Assembly: GCF_016651105.1 (NCBI RefSeq)
Contig: NZ_JAEKEL010000002.1
Location: 454,501-518,500, forward strand
DNA from: Pseudomonas sp. TH15
GTDB lineage: Bacteria; Pseudomonadota; Gammaproteobacteria; Pseudomonadales; Pseudomonadaceae
Direction: 5' to 3'
DNA length: 64,000 bases
Below the pieces are notes generated by a model, which was not told the origin of the DNA, did no database searches, and saw nothing but the letters and a program-made list of their open reading frames with translations. Within the stretch, counting starts at the first letter, position 1, and the number at the start of each line of letters is the position of its first letter. The translations under genes and the position numbers were made by a program. Below, in pieces: positions 33,745 through 42,242 of the stretch.

Positions 33745-34212
33745 TTACGAACGAGCACGAGCCTGATTACGCAGGGCTTTCACCTGGTCGTGGTTGCGTT
33801 GCACGCCGTGATACTGACGCTCAACCAGGTCACGAATACCCACCAAGTTGTGTTTGGTAATTTTTTCCAGCGCTTCCTTGTAGGCCTTCAGCGCATGGTC
33901 TTCACCGCGCTCGGCTTCGTTGAGCACAGCCTCCTCGCCCTTGCCGGTAAACATTGCTTTCACATCGACCCAGCGACGATGCAAGTCACCGCTAACGCTG
34001 GTGGAGGTTTCCGGATCGCCACCCATGGAACGCACAGCGCTCTGCAGTTCGGCAGCAGCAGTCGCGCAATCGGCGGAACGCTGAACGAACAGGGTTTTGA
34101 GTTCTGGGTGTTTGATGTCTTCAGCGCAAGTCTTGAACCCTTCCTGACCGTCTTTGCTGGTTTCAATCAGGTCGTTGAGTACAGAGATCGCTTCTTTATT
34201 GAGGTCGGTCAT
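33745..34212 (-). CDS. PA2169-family four-helix-bundle protein (DUF2383)
   Basis: A 155-residue, all-helical ferritin-like protein. It starts with the family pattern LNKEAISVLNDLIETSKDGQ, then EGFKTCAEDI. A second helix pair contains GEEAVLNEAERGEDHALKAY. Related proteins are induced by stress and biofilm growth in pseudomonads; the function is unproven. A clear ribosome-binding site (AAGGAATTG) precedes the ATG. Confidence 0.88.
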   Translation of the reverse strand: MTDLNKEAISVLNDLIETSKDGQEGFKTCAEDIKHPELKTLFVQRSADCATAAAELQSAVRSMGGDPETSTSVSGDLHRRWVDVKAMFTGKGEEAVLNEAERGEDHALKAYKEALEKITKHNLVGIRDLVERQYHGVQRNHDQVKALRNQARARS

Positions 34213-34416
34213 TTTTCAATTCCTTGCGGGTTGATGAAAGATGCAATAGTTGTTGCAGCTCGCATGCCAGCCTTGAATTGATAATTTATTTGTTATTTTT
34301 CAATTGCTTAACCTTTAATCAGAAATCTGCATCCGCTTTATTTGCATGATCTGTCAATTGGCCTGCATGCAGAATGCCTGTATTTTCCAGACTGTTTGAA
34401 TCAAGACGATTAATTG

Positions 34417-34653
34417 ATGAATCCTGAAAAGCTCGAACTGCTGATTACCCGCGAAATGCCCTTCGGCAAATACAAGGGCCGCATCATTGCCGACCTGCCC
34501 GGCCAGTACCTGAACTGGTTCGCTCGCGAAGGTTTCCCCCATGGCGAACTGGGGGGATTGCTGGCGCTAATGCAGGAAATCGATCACAACGGTTTGTCGG
34601 AACTGCTCGAACCGCTGCGCGCCAAACATGGTAGACCAGCCCCCCGCCACTGA
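34417..34653 (+). CDS. DUF3820-family small protein
   Basis: A 78-residue protein with the core MPFGKYKGRIIADLPGQYLN, followed by WFAREGFPHGELG, which is the DUF3820 signature. The ATG at 34417 is preferred over the TTG one codon upstream. It ends 16 bp before the aminotransferase-fold gene and probably shares its transcript. Some annotations call the family a putative quorum-sensing-regulated factor, which is weakly supported. Confidence 0.85.
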   Translation: MNPEKLELLITREMPFGKYKGRIIADLPGQYLNWFAREGFPHGELGGLLALMQEIDHNGLSELLEPLRAKHGRPAPRH

Positions 34654-34669
34654 ATTGATTGAGTAGCCC

Positions 34670-35851
34670 ATGCCCGAGAATACTCGCCGTGCCCGTGATG
34701 AAGCCTTCTGGCAAACCTTTGCCGACCGTTACGCAGTCGAACCTGGCCCCATCAACCTGGAGAACGGTTACTTCGGGCGCATGTCGCGCACGGTGGTCGA
34801 GGAGTACCAGCGCAATATCGAGCTGATCAATCGCAGCAACTCGGTCCATGTGCGCCAGCGTTTCGAACAGGGCGAAAGCCTGGACATTCGAGCGCAGCTG
34901 GCCGAGATGATTGGCGTGCGCGCTCAATCCGTCGCCTTCACCCGCAACGCCTCGGATGGCCTGCAGTCGCTGATCCGCAACTACAACCGTTTACAACCCG
35001 GCGATCAGGTGCTGCTGTGCGACCTGGAGTACGACACGGTCAAGGGCGCGATGCGCTGGCTGGCCCGGCATCGCGGCGTCGAAGTAATCGAAATCGACCA
35101 CCAGCACCCCGCCACATTCGAGAGTTTGCTGGCCACTTACCGCGAAGCTTTCGTGCGCTATCCGCGACTCAAACTGATGGCCCTGACCCATGTCACCCAC
35201 CGCACCGGCCTGGTAATGCCGGTGCAGGCGATTGCCGCACTCGCCAAGGAGCACGGCATTGATGTGATCCTCGACGGCGCTCATGCCCTGGGTCAGATCG
35301 ACTTCGATCTGGAAACGCTGGGCATCGCCTTTGCCGGCTACAACCTGCACAAATGGATCGGCGCGCCGCTAACCCTCGGGTTCATCTACATAGCTCCCCA
35401 ACGCCTGGCCGATATCGACCCGGACATGGGCGAGATGCATTTCCCGGTCAACGACATTCGCGCCCGCACCTCTTACAGCACACCCAACATCCCGGCGCTG
35501 ATGACGTTGCCGTTGGTCTTCGAGGAGCATCGCTCACTCGGCGGTGCCGCGGCCAAGGGTGCGCGCCTGAATTACCTGCGTAACCTGTGGGTCAGCGCCG
35601 TCCGTCATTTGCCGGGCATCGAGGTGCTGACGCCGGACGATCCGCGCCTTTATTGCGGGATCACGGCGCTGCGTTTCACTCGCCATGACGATCAACAGGC
35701 GATGGCCGAGCGTTTGCTCAACGACTTCAATCTGTTCACCGTGGTGCGCACCGGTGCCGCGTGCGGGCCGTGCATCCGGATAACGCCGGGGCTGACCACC
35801 ACCGCGGGTGAAATGCAATTGCTCACCCGCGCGCTGAACGAACTGCGTTAG
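34670..35851 (+). CDS. Class V aminotransferase-fold PLP enzyme (isopenicillin N epimerase-like)
   Basis: A 393-residue PLP enzyme of the class V fold. The PLP aspartate is in ILDGAHALGQ (Asp202) and the Schiff-base lysine in AGYNLHKWIGAP (Lys228). NASDGLQSLI (about 93-102) binds the cofactor phosphate. It resembles the CefD/isopenicillin epimerase group, which includes cysteine desulfurase-like and racemase-like enzymes. No beta-lactam genes are nearby, so the substrate is open. Confidence 0.85.
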   Translation: MPENTRRARDEAFWQTFADRYAVEPGPINLENGYFGRMSRTVVEEYQRNIELINRSNSVHVRQRFEQGESLDIRAQLAEMIGVRAQSVAFTRNASDGLQSLIRNYNRLQPGDQVLLCDLEYDTVKGAMRWLARHRGVEVIEIDHQHPATFESLLATYREAFVRYPRLKLMALTHVTHRTGLVMPVQAIAALAKEHGIDVILDGAHALGQIDFDLETLGIAFAGYNLHKWIGAPLTLGFIYIAPQRLADIDPDMGEMHFPVNDIRARTSYSTPNIPALMTLPLVFEEHRSLGGAAAKGARLNYLRNLWVSAVRHLPGIEVLTPDDPRLYCGITALRFTRHDDQQAMAERLLNDFNLFTVVRTGAACGPCIRITPGLTTTAGEMQLLTRALNELR

Positions 35852-35856
35852 TTGGC

Positions 35857-36582
35857 CTAGACGGTGTATTTGTCGAAGTCCTCGGGCTTGATCTGCGACG
35901 ACACCGCGAAGGTGTCGATGCCGATGGTCAGGTGTCCGAAGAAGCCGTCTTCATAGGTGTCGCGGCCGATCGGCCACACGGCCAGGGTCGAAGCTTCGCC
36001 GCCCATGCCAGCGTAGATACTGTCCTCGACATTGTTCAGCGCCGCCGAGGATCGCCCGCGATAGGCTTTGGCATTGAGCACCGAGCGCGAGACGACCTCG
36101 GGAAAGTACAACTGGCCGACCCAAGCGACGTTGCGCTCTTCAAGATATTCGCTGCCGGTCACCATGCGCACCGCCACATGAATGTGCAGTGCGCGGCCGG
36201 CATAGAAGCCCGGATAGATCGTGGTGAAACGCACCTTGCCTTTTTTATCGCAGAACTGGCTTCCGCGCAGGTAGGTGTCATCGTCGGTACGCGGGATTGA
36301 ACCGATGGCGTCGGATTCGACTTCAAGGTCCGGGTTGATGCGGCTCCAGCCCGAATACGCGCCTCGCGCGTTGCAATGCCAGATATCCACCAGCGCGCCG
36401 CTCACCGGCTCACCGGTCATGGCATCGACAATGCTCAGGCGCAACAGCAGTGGCAGACCATCTGCACCTTCACTGATGTTGCGGCGCAATAGTTGCGGGT
36501 TACGGAAATACGGCCCGGCGATTTGTTCGGGGGCCAACTGATACACGGGGTTCGGTGAGGCTGTTGCAGAGTCTCGATCCAT
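35857..36582 (-). CDS. Intradiol ring-cleavage dioxygenase-family protein
   Basis: A 241-residue protein of the protocatechuate/catechol 1,2-dioxygenase fold. The non-heme iron ligands appear complete: Tyr76 (RGAYSG), Tyr127 (PGFYAG), His133 and His135 (RALHIHV). The motif ALVDIWHCNARGAYSG is typical. Unlike the canonical enzymes it lacks neighbouring aromatic catabolism genes and a partner subunit. It may be a stand-alone catechol or hydroxyquinol-type dioxygenase; the substrate is not assigned. It converges with the class V enzyme gene, 5 bp away. Confidence 0.85.
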   Translation of the reverse strand: MDRDSATASPNPVYQLAPEQIAGPYFRNPQLLRRNISEGADGLPLLLRLSIVDAMTGEPVSGALVDIWHCNARGAYSGWSRINPDLEVESDAIGSIPRTDDDTYLRGSQFCDKKGKVRFTTIYPGFYAGRALHIHVAVRMVTGSEYLEERNVAWVGQLYFPEVVSRSVLNAKAYRGRSSAALNNVEDSIYAGMGGEASTLAVWPIGRDTYEDGFFGHLTIGIDTFAVSSQIKPEDFDKYTV

Positions 36583-36671
36583 GACGCGTTCTCTCTTCCA
36601 TAAGATGAACGCAGATTAGCGCTACGCAAAAACCTGTGTGCGGTAACTATGTATCGCGTCGTAACGTGCTT

Positions 36672-36706
36672 TTGTAGGCGCTGCCGAAGGTTGCGATCTT
36701 TTGATG
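36672..36706. repeat. Single half-element of the CTGCCGAAGG-type repeat
   Basis: TTGTAGGCGCTGCCGAAGG followed by TTGCGATCTTTTGA is one arm of the repeat present as a full inverted pair at 50637-50722. The partner arm is missing here. Confidence 0.75.
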
Positions 36707-36723
36707 CTGGATTTTCTGCGGGC

Positions 36724-36753
36724 AAAAAAACGGTGCACCGACCAAGTGCACCG
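36724..36753 (-). terminator. Terminator of the zwf-pgl-eda operon
   Basis: The stem CGGTGCA / TGCACCG with loop CCGACCAAG is followed on the minus strand by a seven-T run (A-run at 36724-36730). It lies 50 bp beyond the eda stop. Confidence 0.88.
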
Positions 36754-36803
36754 CTAAAGCCGTAGAACACACAACGAAGTGTCAGGTAACAATCAGTCCA
36801 GCA

Positions 36804-37469
36804 TCAGTCCAGCAGCGCCAAGGCCTCGGCGGTGCATTCCTGAATGCGGGCCCAGTCGCCGTTCTTGATCCACTCCGGATCAAGCATCCAGCTACCGCCC
36901 ACGCACATCACGTTTTTCAACGCCATGTAGCTTTTGATATTGGCCGGGCTCACGCCGCCAGTCGGGCAGAATTTAACTTCGCCGAACGGACCGCCCAACG
37001 CCTTGATGGCCGCGACGCCACCGCTGACTTCCGCCGGGAACAGCTTGAAGCGGCGATAGCCCAGGCCATAGCCTTCCATGATGCCGGAGGCGTTGCTGAT
37101 GCCGGGTAACAGCGGGATCGAGCTGTCGACACTGGCTTCGAGCAAGTCACGGGTGATGCCCGGGGTCACGATGAACTGCGAACCGGCCCTTTCGGCGGCG
37201 GCCAACATAGTGCGGTCAAGCACGGTGCCAGCACCGGTCACCAGTTCCGGACGCTGCTCGCGCAAGATCTGGATGGCTTTGAGGCCGAACTGCGAACGCA
37301 GGGTCACTTCCAGGGCTGTCAGGCCACCGGCGGCCAGGGCGTCGGCCAGAGGCAGAATGTCCTGTTCGCGAGCGATGGTGATCACCGGCAAAATCCGCGC
37401 TTTGGCGCAGAGGCTGTCGATCAGGGCAACTTTGTCCGCCATGGAAACGGTCGGGGATGTGTTTGTCAT
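36804..37469 (-). CDS. eda: 2-keto-3-deoxy-6-phosphogluconate aldolase
   Basis: A 221-residue class I aldolase splitting KDPG into pyruvate and glyceraldehyde 3-phosphate. The Schiff-base lysine is in RRFKLFPAE (Lys142), and Glu54 in ALEVTLRS is the general acid/base. TPGITRDLLEA and LPGISNASGIMEG are also conserved. The ATG at 37469 was chosen for its AAGGATC site; a second ATG lies 7 codons upstream. It is the last gene of the zwf-pgl-eda operon, starting 18 bp after pgl. Confidence 0.96.
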   Translation of the reverse strand: MTNTSPTVSMADKVALIDSLCAKARILPVITIAREQDILPLADALAAGGLTALEVTLRSQFGLKAIQILREQRPELVTGAGTVLDRTMLAAAERAGSQFIVTPGITRDLLEASVDSSIPLLPGISNASGIMEGYGLGYRRFKLFPAEVSGGVAAIKALGGPFGEVKFCPTGGVSPANIKSYMALKNVMCVGGSWMLDPEWIKNGDWARIQECTAEALALLD

Positions 37470-37486
37470 AGCGGCTGATCCTTGGC

Positions 37487-38200
37487 TCATGGGCACCAGT
37501 AAATCTCTAACGTAGGTTGCAGAAACGCGCGAATCGGCATGGCGGCGACATCGTCACCGGCCAATGCGGCACTCAGGGTGGTCAGCTTGGACTGACCGGA
37601 AATCGATAGAACGGTGTTCTTCGCCGAAGCCAGCAGCGCCAGGCTCATGGTCAGGCGCTGATGCGGCACGGTCGGCGCCAGCATCGGCCAGCAACGACGG
37701 CTGCCGTCGACTTTCAAGGCGTCGGCCAGGTTCGGGCTGTTGGGGAACAGCGAGGCGGTGTGACCGTCGTCGCCCATGCCCAGGATTAGTACGTCGATCG
37801 CCGGTAGTTCGGCGAGCAAACGGTCGGCCTGCTCGGCTGCCAGTTCAAGGTTGGCCGTGGCGCTATAGAGGCTCAGAAACTTCGCCTTCGACGCCGGGCC
37901 TTGCAACAAGTACCGCTTGAGCAAACCAGCATTGCTGTCGGCGTGCTCGACGGGTACCCAGCGCTCGTCGGCCAGGGTCACGACAACCTTGGACCAGTCC
38001 AGCGTCTGCTTGGCCAGATGCTGGAAGAACGCTACCGGGCTGCGACCACCGGAAACCACCAGGGTCGCGGTGCCGCGAGCGTCGACCGCCTCACTCAGTT
38101 GCTTGGCCACGCTCAGCGCGAGGCCTTCGGCCAACAACGCCGGGCTCTTGAACTCATGGGCGCTGACGCCCTGAGGCAGTTTCAAATTAGATATCGCCAT
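37487..38200 (-). CDS. pgl: 6-phosphogluconolactonase
   Basis: A 237-residue lactonase of the NagB/DevB fold. Motifs are VSGGRSPVAFFQHLA (about 50-64), DERWVPVEHADSN (about 81-93) and GMGDDGHTASLFP (about 146-158). GGGAGG lies 6 bp before the ATG at 38200, inside the end of zwf. The 14-bp overlap suggests translational coupling. It hydrolyses 6-phosphogluconolactone to 6-phosphogluconate, the substrate of Edd. Confidence 0.95.
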   Translation of the reverse strand: MAISNLKLPQGVSAHEFKSPALLAEGLALSVAKQLSEAVDARGTATLVVSGGRSPVAFFQHLAKQTLDWSKVVVTLADERWVPVEHADSNAGLLKRYLLQGPASKAKFLSLYSATANLELAAEQADRLLAELPAIDVLILGMGDDGHTASLFPNSPNLADALKVDGSRRCWPMLAPTVPHQRLTMSLALLASAKNTVLSISGQSKLTTLSAALAGDDVAAMPIRAFLQPTLEIYWCP

Positions 38201-39656
38201 ACCACGACCTCCCATCCCGCGTGATCAGTGCAATGGAGCTCATCGGCCCCCAGGACCCGGCCGCGTACGGCTTGGGCGCATCACCGGATTTTTTCCACCC
38301 GGCGATCAACTGGTCACACCACTTCCACGCGGCTTCGATTTCATCTTTACGGACAAACAGGTTCTGATTGCCGCGCATCACTTCCAGCAACAACCGCTCG
38401 TAGGCATCGGGAATCCGCGCGCTGCGATAAGTGTCGGAAAAATTCAGCTGCAACGGACCGCTGCGCAGCTGCATGCCCTTGTCCAGGCCTTGTTCTTTGG
38501 TCATCACGCGCAAGGAGATGCCTTCGTCCGGTTGCAGGCGGATAATCAGCTTGTTGCTGATTTGCAGGCGCTGCTCGGGAGCGAAGATGTAGTGCGACGG
38601 CTCCTTGAAGTGGATGACGATCTGCGACAGCTTCTGCGGCATGCGCTTGCCGGTACGCAAGTAAAACGGCACGCCGGCCCAGCGCCAGTTGCGGATGTCA
38701 GCACGCAGGGCGACGAAGGTTTCGGTGTCACTCTGGGTATTGGAATTCGGCTCTTCCAGATAACCCGGCACCGGTTTGCCTTCGCTGTAACCGGCAATGT
38801 ACTGACCGCGTACGACCTGAGTGGTCAGGCCTTCCGGACTGATCGGCGCCAGCGCCTTGAGCACTTTGACTTTCTCGTCACGGATGCTGTCGGCGGACAG
38901 GTCGGCCGGTGGGTCCATGGCGATCAGGCAGAGCAGTTGCAGCAGGTGATTCTGGATCATGTCCCGCAGCTGGCCGGCCTTGTCGAAGTAACCCCAGCGG
39001 CCTTCGATCCCGACCTTCTCGGCCACGGTAATTTCCACGTGGGAGATGTAATTCTGGTTCCACTGGGTTTCGAACAGACTGTTGGCAAACCGCAGGGCGA
39101 TCAGGTTCTGAACGGTCTCTTTGCCCAGGTAATGGTCGATGCGGTAGGTGCGGTTCTCCGGGAAGAACTGCGCCACAGCGTCGTTGACCTTGCGCGAGGA
39201 TTCCAGGTCCGAACCGATGGGTTTTTCCAGAACGACACGGGTGTTTTCAGTCAGACCGACCTTCGACAGGTTGTCGCAGATGGCGCCGTAGACCGCTGCC
39301 GGGGTGGCGAAGTAAGCAATGACTCGCTGAGCGGTCCCGGCCTGTTCGGCCAGGGCGACGTAGTCGTCAGCCTTGAGGAAGTCGACGTGCAGGTAGCTCA
39401 ACCGAGCGAGGAAGCGTTCGAGCACGGCCTCGTCCAGCTCTTTGGCGTCGACGTAGCGGCGCAGCTCCGAGGCGATGAACGCCAGGTGTTGCTGCTCGCT
39501 GCCGGGTTCACGGGCCAGCGCGATGATTCGCGAGTCCTCGTGCAACAGGCCGGCGCCGTCGAGTTGATAAAGGGCAGGAAACAGCTTGCGCAAGGCCAGA
39601 TCGCCAAGGGCGCCGAACAAGGCAAAGGTGCACGGTTCAACCGTAATCGAAGGCAT
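38187..39656 (-). CDS. zwf: Glucose-6-phosphate 1-dehydrogenase
   Basis: A 489-residue enzyme of standard length. The cofactor-binding start is FALFGALGDLALRKLFPALY (11-30). The active-site signature RIDHYLGKETVQN is at about 172-184. It oxidises glucose 6-phosphate to the lactone using NADP+ or NAD+ and opens the Entner-Doudoroff route. It overlaps pgl by 14 bp and faces hexR across a 217-bp region carrying a palindrome consistent with HexR binding. Confidence 0.97.
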   Translation of the reverse strand: MPSITVEPCTFALFGALGDLALRKLFPALYQLDGAGLLHEDSRIIALAREPGSEQQHLAFIASELRRYVDAKELDEAVLERFLARLSYLHVDFLKADDYVALAEQAGTAQRVIAYFATPAAVYGAICDNLSKVGLTENTRVVLEKPIGSDLESSRKVNDAVAQFFPENRTYRIDHYLGKETVQNLIALRFANSLFETQWNQNYISHVEITVAEKVGIEGRWGYFDKAGQLRDMIQNHLLQLLCLIAMDPPADLSADSIRDEKVKVLKALAPISPEGLTTQVVRGQYIAGYSEGKPVPGYLEEPNSNTQSDTETFVALRADIRNWRWAGVPFYLRTGKRMPQKLSQIVIHFKEPSHYIFAPEQRLQISNKLIIRLQPDEGISLRVMTKEQGLDKGMQLRSGPLQLNFSDTYRSARIPDAYERLLLEVMRGNQNLFVRKDEIEAAWKWCDQLIAGWKKSGDAPKPYAAGSWGPMSSIALITRDGRSWYGDI

Positions 39657-39721
39657 GATGTTTGTTCTTTTATCAAGTTAAGCTACAAATACCTTTTTTC
39701 AAGGCATCACTCAAGGGAAAA

Positions 39722-39737
39722 TGTAGTAATAACCACA
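39722..39737. promoter_or_regulatory. Candidate HexR operator in the zwf/hexR promoter region
   Basis: TGTAGTAATAACCACA fits the palindrome TGTRGTWATWACYACA, with one breaking position pair. It is a variant of the TTGT-N7-ACAA sites before edd and gapA. It lies 66 bp before zwf and 137 bp before hexR. The assignment to HexR rests on this position and the palindrome. Confidence 0.6.
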
Positions 39738-39873
39738 ACATTTTCTCAAAATACAGATTCCGAGTGGTGGTCGGTCGGAGCCATCAGTAGGATAGGCCAC
39801 CGTTACGGGCCACATCAAAGGCCCTTTTTGCATAGCAGACTGCGTGTTTGCGCTGCTGACTCAAGGAACATCT

Positions 39874-40743
39874 ATGGACCGCGTGCGAAATTTACTGGAA
39901 CAAATCCAGAGTCGCCTTGAAGACCTGAACAAGGCCGAACGCAAAGTCGCTGAAGTGATCCTGCTCAACCCACAGCAGGCCACCCGGTTCAGCATCGCTG
40001 CGCTCGCCCAAGCTTCAAAAGTCAGCGAGCCGACGGTCAACCGTTTCTGCCGCTCATTCGGCGTCAGCGGCTACCCGGAACTCAAACTGCAACTGGCCCA
40101 GAGCCTGGCCAGTGGCGCGGCGTATGTCAGCCGAGCGGTTGAGGCCGATGACAATCCTGAAGCCTACACCCAGAAGATCTTCGGCAGCGCCATCGCCTCG
40201 CTGGACAGTGCTTTGCAGGCCCTGGACCCAAGCCTGATCAGCCGCGCCGTCGACCTGCTGATCCAGGCCCGGCAGATCCACTTTTTCGGCCTCGGTGCTT
40301 CGGCCCCGGTGGCGCTGGATGCGCAGCACAAGTTCTTCCGTTTCAATCTGGCCGTTACCGCCCACGCCGATGTGCTGATGCAACGGATGATTGCCTCCGT
40401 GGCGCACACCGGCGAGTTGTTCGTGATTATTTCCTACACCGGCCGCACCCGCGAACTGGTGGAAGTGGCGCGCATCGCCCGGGCGAACGGTGCTTCGGTG
40501 CTGGGTTTGACCGCCGAAGGTTCGCCATTGGCCAAGGCCAGTACCCTGAGCTTGAACATTCCGCTGCCAGAAGACACCGACATCTATATGCCGATGACGT
40601 CGCGAATTATTCAACTGACCGTGCTGGACGTGTTGGCGACCGGCATGACCTTGCGCCGCGGGGTGGATTTCCAGCCGCATTTGCGCAAGATCAAAGAGAG
40701 TTTGAATGCAAGCCGATATCCGGTGGGTGACGAGTTCAACTAG
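39874..40743 (+). CDS. hexR: HexR, RpiR-family repressor of central carbon genes
   Basis: A 289-residue regulator with an N-terminal HTH (about 1-77, VSEPTVNRFCRSFGVSGYPE) and a C-terminal SIS sugar-phosphate domain (about 125-250, FFGLGASAPVALDAQHKFF; SYTGRTREL). In Pseudomonas HexR is released from zwf, edd and gap promoters by KDPG. AAGGAACAT precedes the ATG at 39874. It is divergent from zwf and convergent with the downstream IS element. Confidence 0.95.
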   Translation: MDRVRNLLEQIQSRLEDLNKAERKVAEVILLNPQQATRFSIAALAQASKVSEPTVNRFCRSFGVSGYPELKLQLAQSLASGAAYVSRAVEADDNPEAYTQKIFGSAIASLDSALQALDPSLISRAVDLLIQARQIHFFGLGASAPVALDAQHKFFRFNLAVTAHADVLMQRMIASVAHTGELFVIISYTGRTRELVEVARIARANGASVLGLTAEGSPLAKASTLSLNIPLPEDTDIYMPMTSRIIQLTVLDVLATGMTLRRGVDFQPHLRKIKESLNASRYPVGDEFN

Positions 40744-40761
40744 AGATCAAAAGCCCCTCAC

Positions 40762-42048
40762 TGTAGAGACCGGTACATCCTTTACACATTAGACCGGGGA
40801 CATCGTTTACACCTTTTCCAGGCTTGCTACGCGTTTAGCGCCGCGTTCAAGCCTGCCTAAACAGAAGGTGCAAAGGTACAACTCCCACACATCATCAGCC
40901 ACCTCCTTCAGCGCGATCTCTTCGCCGATCAGTGCCTCTCCCAGAAAAATCAGCTGTCCTTTCCATTTGAACTCTCCGTTCGAACGAACCTTACGCACTT
41001 CAACGTCAGTGCCGTATTCAACCGCTGGCAGGTAACCGGGGTAGGGTCGTAACGACGGGCTATACACCGAAGCGGGTGGCTTCATGTCCAACGCGGTGTG
41101 CGGTCGAACCTGATTGAAGTCCTGGATGAAATCCTCAAAGGCCAATTGCTGGCGCACAAGATTTTCCGCAGGTGTTCGTAATACCGCTGCTTTCAGCGTT
41201 CGGTGCATCCGTTCGTGCCGGCCATTTTGGTCGGGACGGCCAGGCGTAATTGTCTCGACGTGGATTCCGTGCCTGATGAACCACACCGACAACTTCGACA
41301 AACGCGCCAAACCCGTTGATGCGAAGGGAGCGCCATTGTCCGTGCGAATCACATCCGGCAACCCAAACTCCCGGAAGGCCCACTCGAAGCCCTGCCGCGT
41401 CGGCTCCCCATGCGTGCTGGGCAATGCCCGGCAAAGCAGCAGATAGCGACTCATCTGGTCGGTAATGGTCAGCGGATAGCACCAATTGCCATCCTGCATT
41501 TTGAATTGCCCTTTGTAATCGGCACACCAGGTCTGATTGGGTTGATCGACCGGACGCAAATGCGTCGGAGCGCGTGGGCGCACGGGATAGGGGCGCCGCG
41601 CGGTGACCAGACCAGCCTTCTTCAACCATATCCCGGCGGTACTCGCGGCCGGCCAGTGGATATCCGGATCGGAGACGCGTAGACGATCAATGATCTGCTT
41701 CGGCCCCCGATCGGGATGCTCGTTTTTCTTGGTCAGCAGCGTGGCTATGATTTCGTCGGGAGTCTGATGAGGGCAATTCAATGGCTTACGCGATTGCTCT
41801 TTCAAGCCATCCACGCCCAGCGCTGCATACCGTTCCAGCCACTTGTCGATGGTTGGACGGCTGACGCCATAGCGCCGACTTAATTGGCTTTTGGTGTAAC
41901 TGCCGCCAAGCCAGTCGCTGACTAACTTCACTCGTTGATCCATTGGGGATTCTTGATTCCAGGGCATGGTCAGCACCTCCTGACCATGATTGATACCTGT
42001 AAACCATGTCCCCGGTCTCAAACGTAAAGGATGTACCCGGTCTTTACC
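40762..42048. mobile_element. IS481-family insertion sequence, complete, 1287 bp
   Basis: The terminal inverted repeats match over about 45 bp: left AGACCGGTACATCCTTTACA (40767 on) and right (reverse strand) AGACCGGGTACATCCTTTAC. Each end holds a second AGACCGGGGACAT motif 24-25 bp inside, giving tandem repeats in each end. CAC occurs at 40759-40761 and at 42049-42051, a probable 3-bp target duplication. Joining the flanks at CAC rebuilds CCCCTCACCCCAGCCCTC, the left arm of the palindromic repeat. It contains one transposase gene, on the minus strand. Confidence 0.9.
40807..41967 (-). CDS. IS481-family transposase
   Basis: A 386-residue DDE transposase. The N-terminal HTH is at about 10-45 (SYTKSQLSRRYGVSRPTIDK). 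The rve-type catalytic core has Asp in CADYKGQF, Asp in IRTDNGAPF and Glu in NGRHERMHRTL. AGGAGG sits 9 bp before the ATG at 41967; the open frame extends upstream through the end of the IS but without a signal. The gene appears intact, so the element may be active. Confidence 0.93.
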   Translation of the reverse strand: MPWNQESPMDQRVKLVSDWLGGSYTKSQLSRRYGVSRPTIDKWLERYAALGVDGLKEQSRKPLNCPHQTPDEIIATLLTKKNEHPDRGPKQIIDRLRVSDPDIHWPAASTAGIWLKKAGLVTARRPYPVRPRAPTHLRPVDQPNQTWCADYKGQFKMQDGNWCYPLTITDQMSRYLLLCRALPSTHGEPTRQGFEWAFREFGLPDVIRTDNGAPFASTGLARLSKLSVWFIRHGIHVETITPGRPDQNGRHERMHRTLKAAVLRTPAENLVRQQLAFEDFIQDFNQVRPHTALDMKPPASVYSPSLRPYPGYLPAVEYGTDVEVRKVRSNGEFKWKGQLIFLGEALIGEEIALKEVADDVWELYLCTFCLGRLERGAKRVASLEKV

Positions 42049-42220
42049 CACCCCAGCCCTCTCCCGGAGGGAGAGGGGGCGATCGAGGTGTCTTGCGCTG
42101 TCCATCGACCCGAATGATCGAGTCGATTTTAGATTCAGTACTGCACTTTCACGTCGGCGTAACTCTTAAGCATCCCCCATTCGGTCCCCTCTCCCTCCGG
42201 GAGAGGGCTAGGGTGAGGGG
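42049..42220. repeat. Palindromic intergenic repeat split by the IS element
   Basis: This is the main part of a CCCTCACC...GGTGAGGGG element (CCAGCCCTCTCCCGGAGGG at the left, GGGAGAGGGCTAGGGTGAGG at the right). Its first eight bases, CCCCTCAC, remain at 40754-40761 on the other side of the IS. Confidence 0.85.
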
Positions 42221-42242
42221 CAACAATGTCATCATCAATTCA

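Noticed and set aside
38490..39920. A 476-residue plus-strand open frame opposite zwf
   Set aside because: It is antisense to a certain gene (zwf) and runs into the hexR promoter. It has no family features.
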